A stretch of 31,596 nucleotides of DNA from Amylostereum areolatum (lineage: Eukaryota; Basidiomycota; Agaricomycetes; Russulales; Stereaceae), in assembly GCA_012932865.1 (NCBI GenBank), contig SAXG01000162.1, forward strand, positions 1 to 31,596. The letters are read 5' to 3'. Shown here piece after piece: positions 29,040 to 31,596 of this stretch. How positions within the stretch are numbered: the stretch's first letter is position 1; each line of letters begins with the position of its first letter. Position numbers and translations under genes: made by a program. The notes under the pieces are model-generated. The model searched no databases. It was given only the letters and a program-made list of their open reading frames with translations, and was not told the DNA's origin.

Positions 29040-31596
29040 GCGGCATTGGAGTCTCTCGCCAGATGCAGTGATTGGCGGTCGAATGGTTACTTGGGGGGTG
29101 CACTATGGCTTCACCCCGTCGGTCGGTACATGTAAGTTAGTTTGTTACCACAGGCGAATCGATCTCCTCTTTTGCACTTTACTCTAGCAGTGCACTCGTT
29201 ACGGCAGTCCGCCGGTGCTGACTGGCTCAGATCAAACTTCCGGCTGCCTCGAGACAAGTGTGGTGGATGTCTTCTACGCCGCCGAGACGCATTGGAGTTC
29301 TAACCCACAGGAGGTCCTCCGCTTCCGGTACGCCATTTCGAGTGGCGGGAAGGACTTCCGCTTGCCCCTGTGTCTTTCAGTCTTTCAGCGGGTCCTGTGG
29401 CTGTTGAGTTTTACGCACAAGGCTTATTTATGCACTCGTCATCTTCGCGCAAGGAGGCAATCCCGGTCATGCACGGGCTTACTCGACGAGGACTCCCAAG
29501 AACGATATGAAACATTGAACTTGCGTTCTTGGTAACTTTCAACTTACGACGAAGTCGGGCCCGAGCACAGCCACTCCTCTTGACGCTTCTCCCGCGTCCA
29601 GCCGCCCGTGTTCCATTCAGTCAACACATGGTTGGTGCAGCTTGCTTTGGTCCGGCGCCAAAAGGAAGGGAATAATCTACTGGATCCGTCGCGCCATCAT
29701 GCTTAGGGGCCACCACGCGGGGTCCCCATGAAGGAACGGCGATGCGAATACGATCATTCCGCGCGGGAGGGTCAGGACAGAGCCCGAGAACATGCCCCCA
29801 TAGGTTAGGGAATAGAAGCCGCCACGGGGACGCCTCCAGCCAGCCCCCCTCCCAACCTCTGTCATTCTGATGGCGCGCGCCTGGGAGTCTGTATGTTTGG
29901 AAGGAATGATGGATCGAGGGCGGACGCGCGACCAATCAAGCGGGTCGTGTGCAATCGTCGCGAGAACGGTTCGTGCGCGATTCGTAGATCGACGGGTGGC
30001 CTTGGAGATTCGCCGGGTGGAATAGCGTGGAATGCATATTAACGTATGGGAATGGTGGCGTTCTGGCGCTACGACTCGGACTCGCACGAGGAGGAGACCG
30101 ACGTCGCGCCTTTGTAGGTAAGGTGGGCTGTTCCTCGGAGGCGAGACTTAAACTTACGTTCTTGAATATTCACGGCACGCTTCATAGAGGGCCCGCCTCG
30201 GCCCGCCTGGCATCACTCTCGGCCGTGGCGGTCCTCTGGTTGCGTTTCAGTTCAACAGATGAACTTACAGACTTCATCTGGCTGCATATCCCTGTCGCAA
30301 GTCCCGCTGGCCCATTGGAAACGTTGGGAGTCTAGTGCGGCGGGAGACGTCACGGAGCTCGACGCAGAAGGCTCAAATCACGTCGGGCGTAACTTTCAGC
30401 AGGCTTCACGGCATTGTGTTGCGCTGACGGCGTTAAGTTGCATGCGCAGTCGTAAGCAACACCCTCCGGAACCAGCTCTCAAAGCCAAAACCATCTTCCT
30501 GTTCAGGATCCTCAAAGACTTCTTGCTACACGCGGTCACCTGGCGATCTCTTACGCATCTCGAGGCCGAGAAAAGCCTGTTAGGCTACACCCTACACAGG
30601 GTAGTGAATAACCTTCGAGTCGCGCCGGCTCCGACGCTTCGAGGGGCCACATAATACAACCCTCTCCACCTCCCCATTTCCCATTCCACTGCGCGCGGTC
30701 GGTGTGCTCACGCTGCAACCAACACCCCAGGCCGCCTTCCCCGCGTCGCAGCGGCTCCGATCCGCCGCCTGTCCGCCGGATTAGAAAGCGTCGGCAAGGG
30801 GAAAGTGGGAGAGAGACGAGGCGCGAAATAGAAACCGAACGGGTGGGCAGCGTGCTCCAAAGCTTAAGTCGCGCTCTTCTGGCACGCCGTGATGGCCTGG
30901 TTCTTCACGACCCCCGCAATGAAGCCTGCATGTGGCACGCATGGGGACCTTCGCGATCGGAGCTGAACGCCGTCATGGGATGCCGTTCTTGGTGTGAGTG
31001 GTTCTACGACGGAGTATCAAGTGCAGTACTGACACGCCAACGCCTGGCCACAACTCAATGCGCGGAAACGACGCACAGGAACCTTCAGCCGCACACGCCC
31101 TGCCCATGCTTCATTATTACGACAGAGCCCGTTCCCGGGGCCACCCTGACGTTCAACGCAGAAGTTTGCGAAGTTCGCAGGCGTGTAGATCGCGCGTGAT
31201 GATGATGGGAAAGCTAGAAACCACGGGCAGCGACACCTGGGGCACATTATGCCGTAACGGCTCTGTGCCCGTACGCATCTCGAGAAGGGGCACCACGGAG
31301 GATCGCCGCGCAAAGACACCTTTTCAATCGATGTGCGCCCCCTTCAAATCTGCCACGACGACGAAGTGTGCTCTCTTCGTCCAAACGAATCAAAGCCCGG
31401 ATCCTCCCCAGTCCGGTCAGCCTCCGCGGGCCGAGATGGGTGCACGTTAGGCCTGCCGCCCACGACGGTGGGCGGAGACTGCGAAGACGGTCGTCATAAA
31501 GGGGGCTACATGATGATCTGTCTCTGTGCTCGCGATCGATGTACAGAGCGCGAAGCCGCGGAGATGCGCGGACGTCCCGATGCTGCCGGCGGTGGT
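29040..31596. other. No supported gene; GC-rich intergenic or unrecognised
   Basis: Open frames occur on both strands (for example 29677-30087 minus, 30702-31199 plus) but I find no family motif, no consistent chain of GT-AG introns and no similarity to the other features. The minus frame at 29677-30087 has a somewhat protein-like stretch (GGFYSLTYGGMFSGSVLTLP) and is the best candidate for a lineage-specific gene, at low confidence. Confidence 0.4.
31456..31475. other. Strong 8-bp hairpin
   Basis: CCGCCCAC-GACG-GTGGGCGG, a perfect GC-rich stem with a four-base loop. No gene ends nearby that I can support, so its role is unknown. Confidence 0.6.

Noticed and set aside
29677..30087. Minus-strand open frame of about 136 residues
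   Set aside because: Basic, low-information N-terminus and no recognised motif or intron support; kept only as a remark in the intergenic entry.

Overview
The window looks like a transposon-rich piece of a basidiomycete (Agaricomycotina-type) fungal genome. Evidence: short GT-AG introns (mostly 50-68 nt) recur in every gene; the transposase at 2365-7127 is a Plavaka-type protein, a family typical of mushroom-forming fungi; the LTR elements are Ty3/Gypsy, one with a chromodomain; and one intact spliced host gene encodes the TFIID subunit TAF11.

Layout, left to right. 503-1577: GC-rich minisatellite with a ~45-bp unit around a TGGGCCCA core. 1638-2101 (-): unknown open frame. 2365-7127 (+): decayed Plavaka transposase gene whose exons can still be read. 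7665-16544: a staircase of three minus-strand Ty3/Gypsy elements, each keeping mainly its 5' end. C has an LTR and a broken gag, D has an LTR and a leader, and A has a 5' LTR, gag and part of pol. LTR D begins at the exact base where A's pol stops. 16545-16800: a unique spacer holding the first codons of a basic/Ser-rich host ORF cut by A's LTR. 16801-23809 (+): element B, the same family as A in inverted orientation, with gag, protease, RT, RNase H, integrase, chromodomain, polypurine tract and 3' LTR, but many frameshifts. A and B form a ~4.4-kb-arm inverted repeat.

23810-29039 is more host-like: an unknown spliced gene (-), an unknown spliced gene (+) 149 bp away in divergent orientation, a minisatellite, an F-box-like gene with a premature stop (-), a 440-bp MITE-like element with ~110-bp terminal inverted repeats, then TAF11 (+). 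29040-31596 holds no gene I can support.

The strongest observation concerns how the LTR elements start reverse transcription. In all three LTR types the sequence next to the 5' LTR, where the primer binding site belongs, is complementary over 10-11 nt to a stretch inside the LTR 33-37 nt downstream of its TATA box, the expected 5' end of the mRNA. This is the arrangement of Tf1/sushi self-priming elements. Between the related LTRs C and D the two halves differ in a compensating way. Secondary observations: element B's 5' LTR is closer to A's LTR than to its own 3' LTR; the A/B differences are dominated by single-base indels; and the MITE lies immediately upstream of TAF11.
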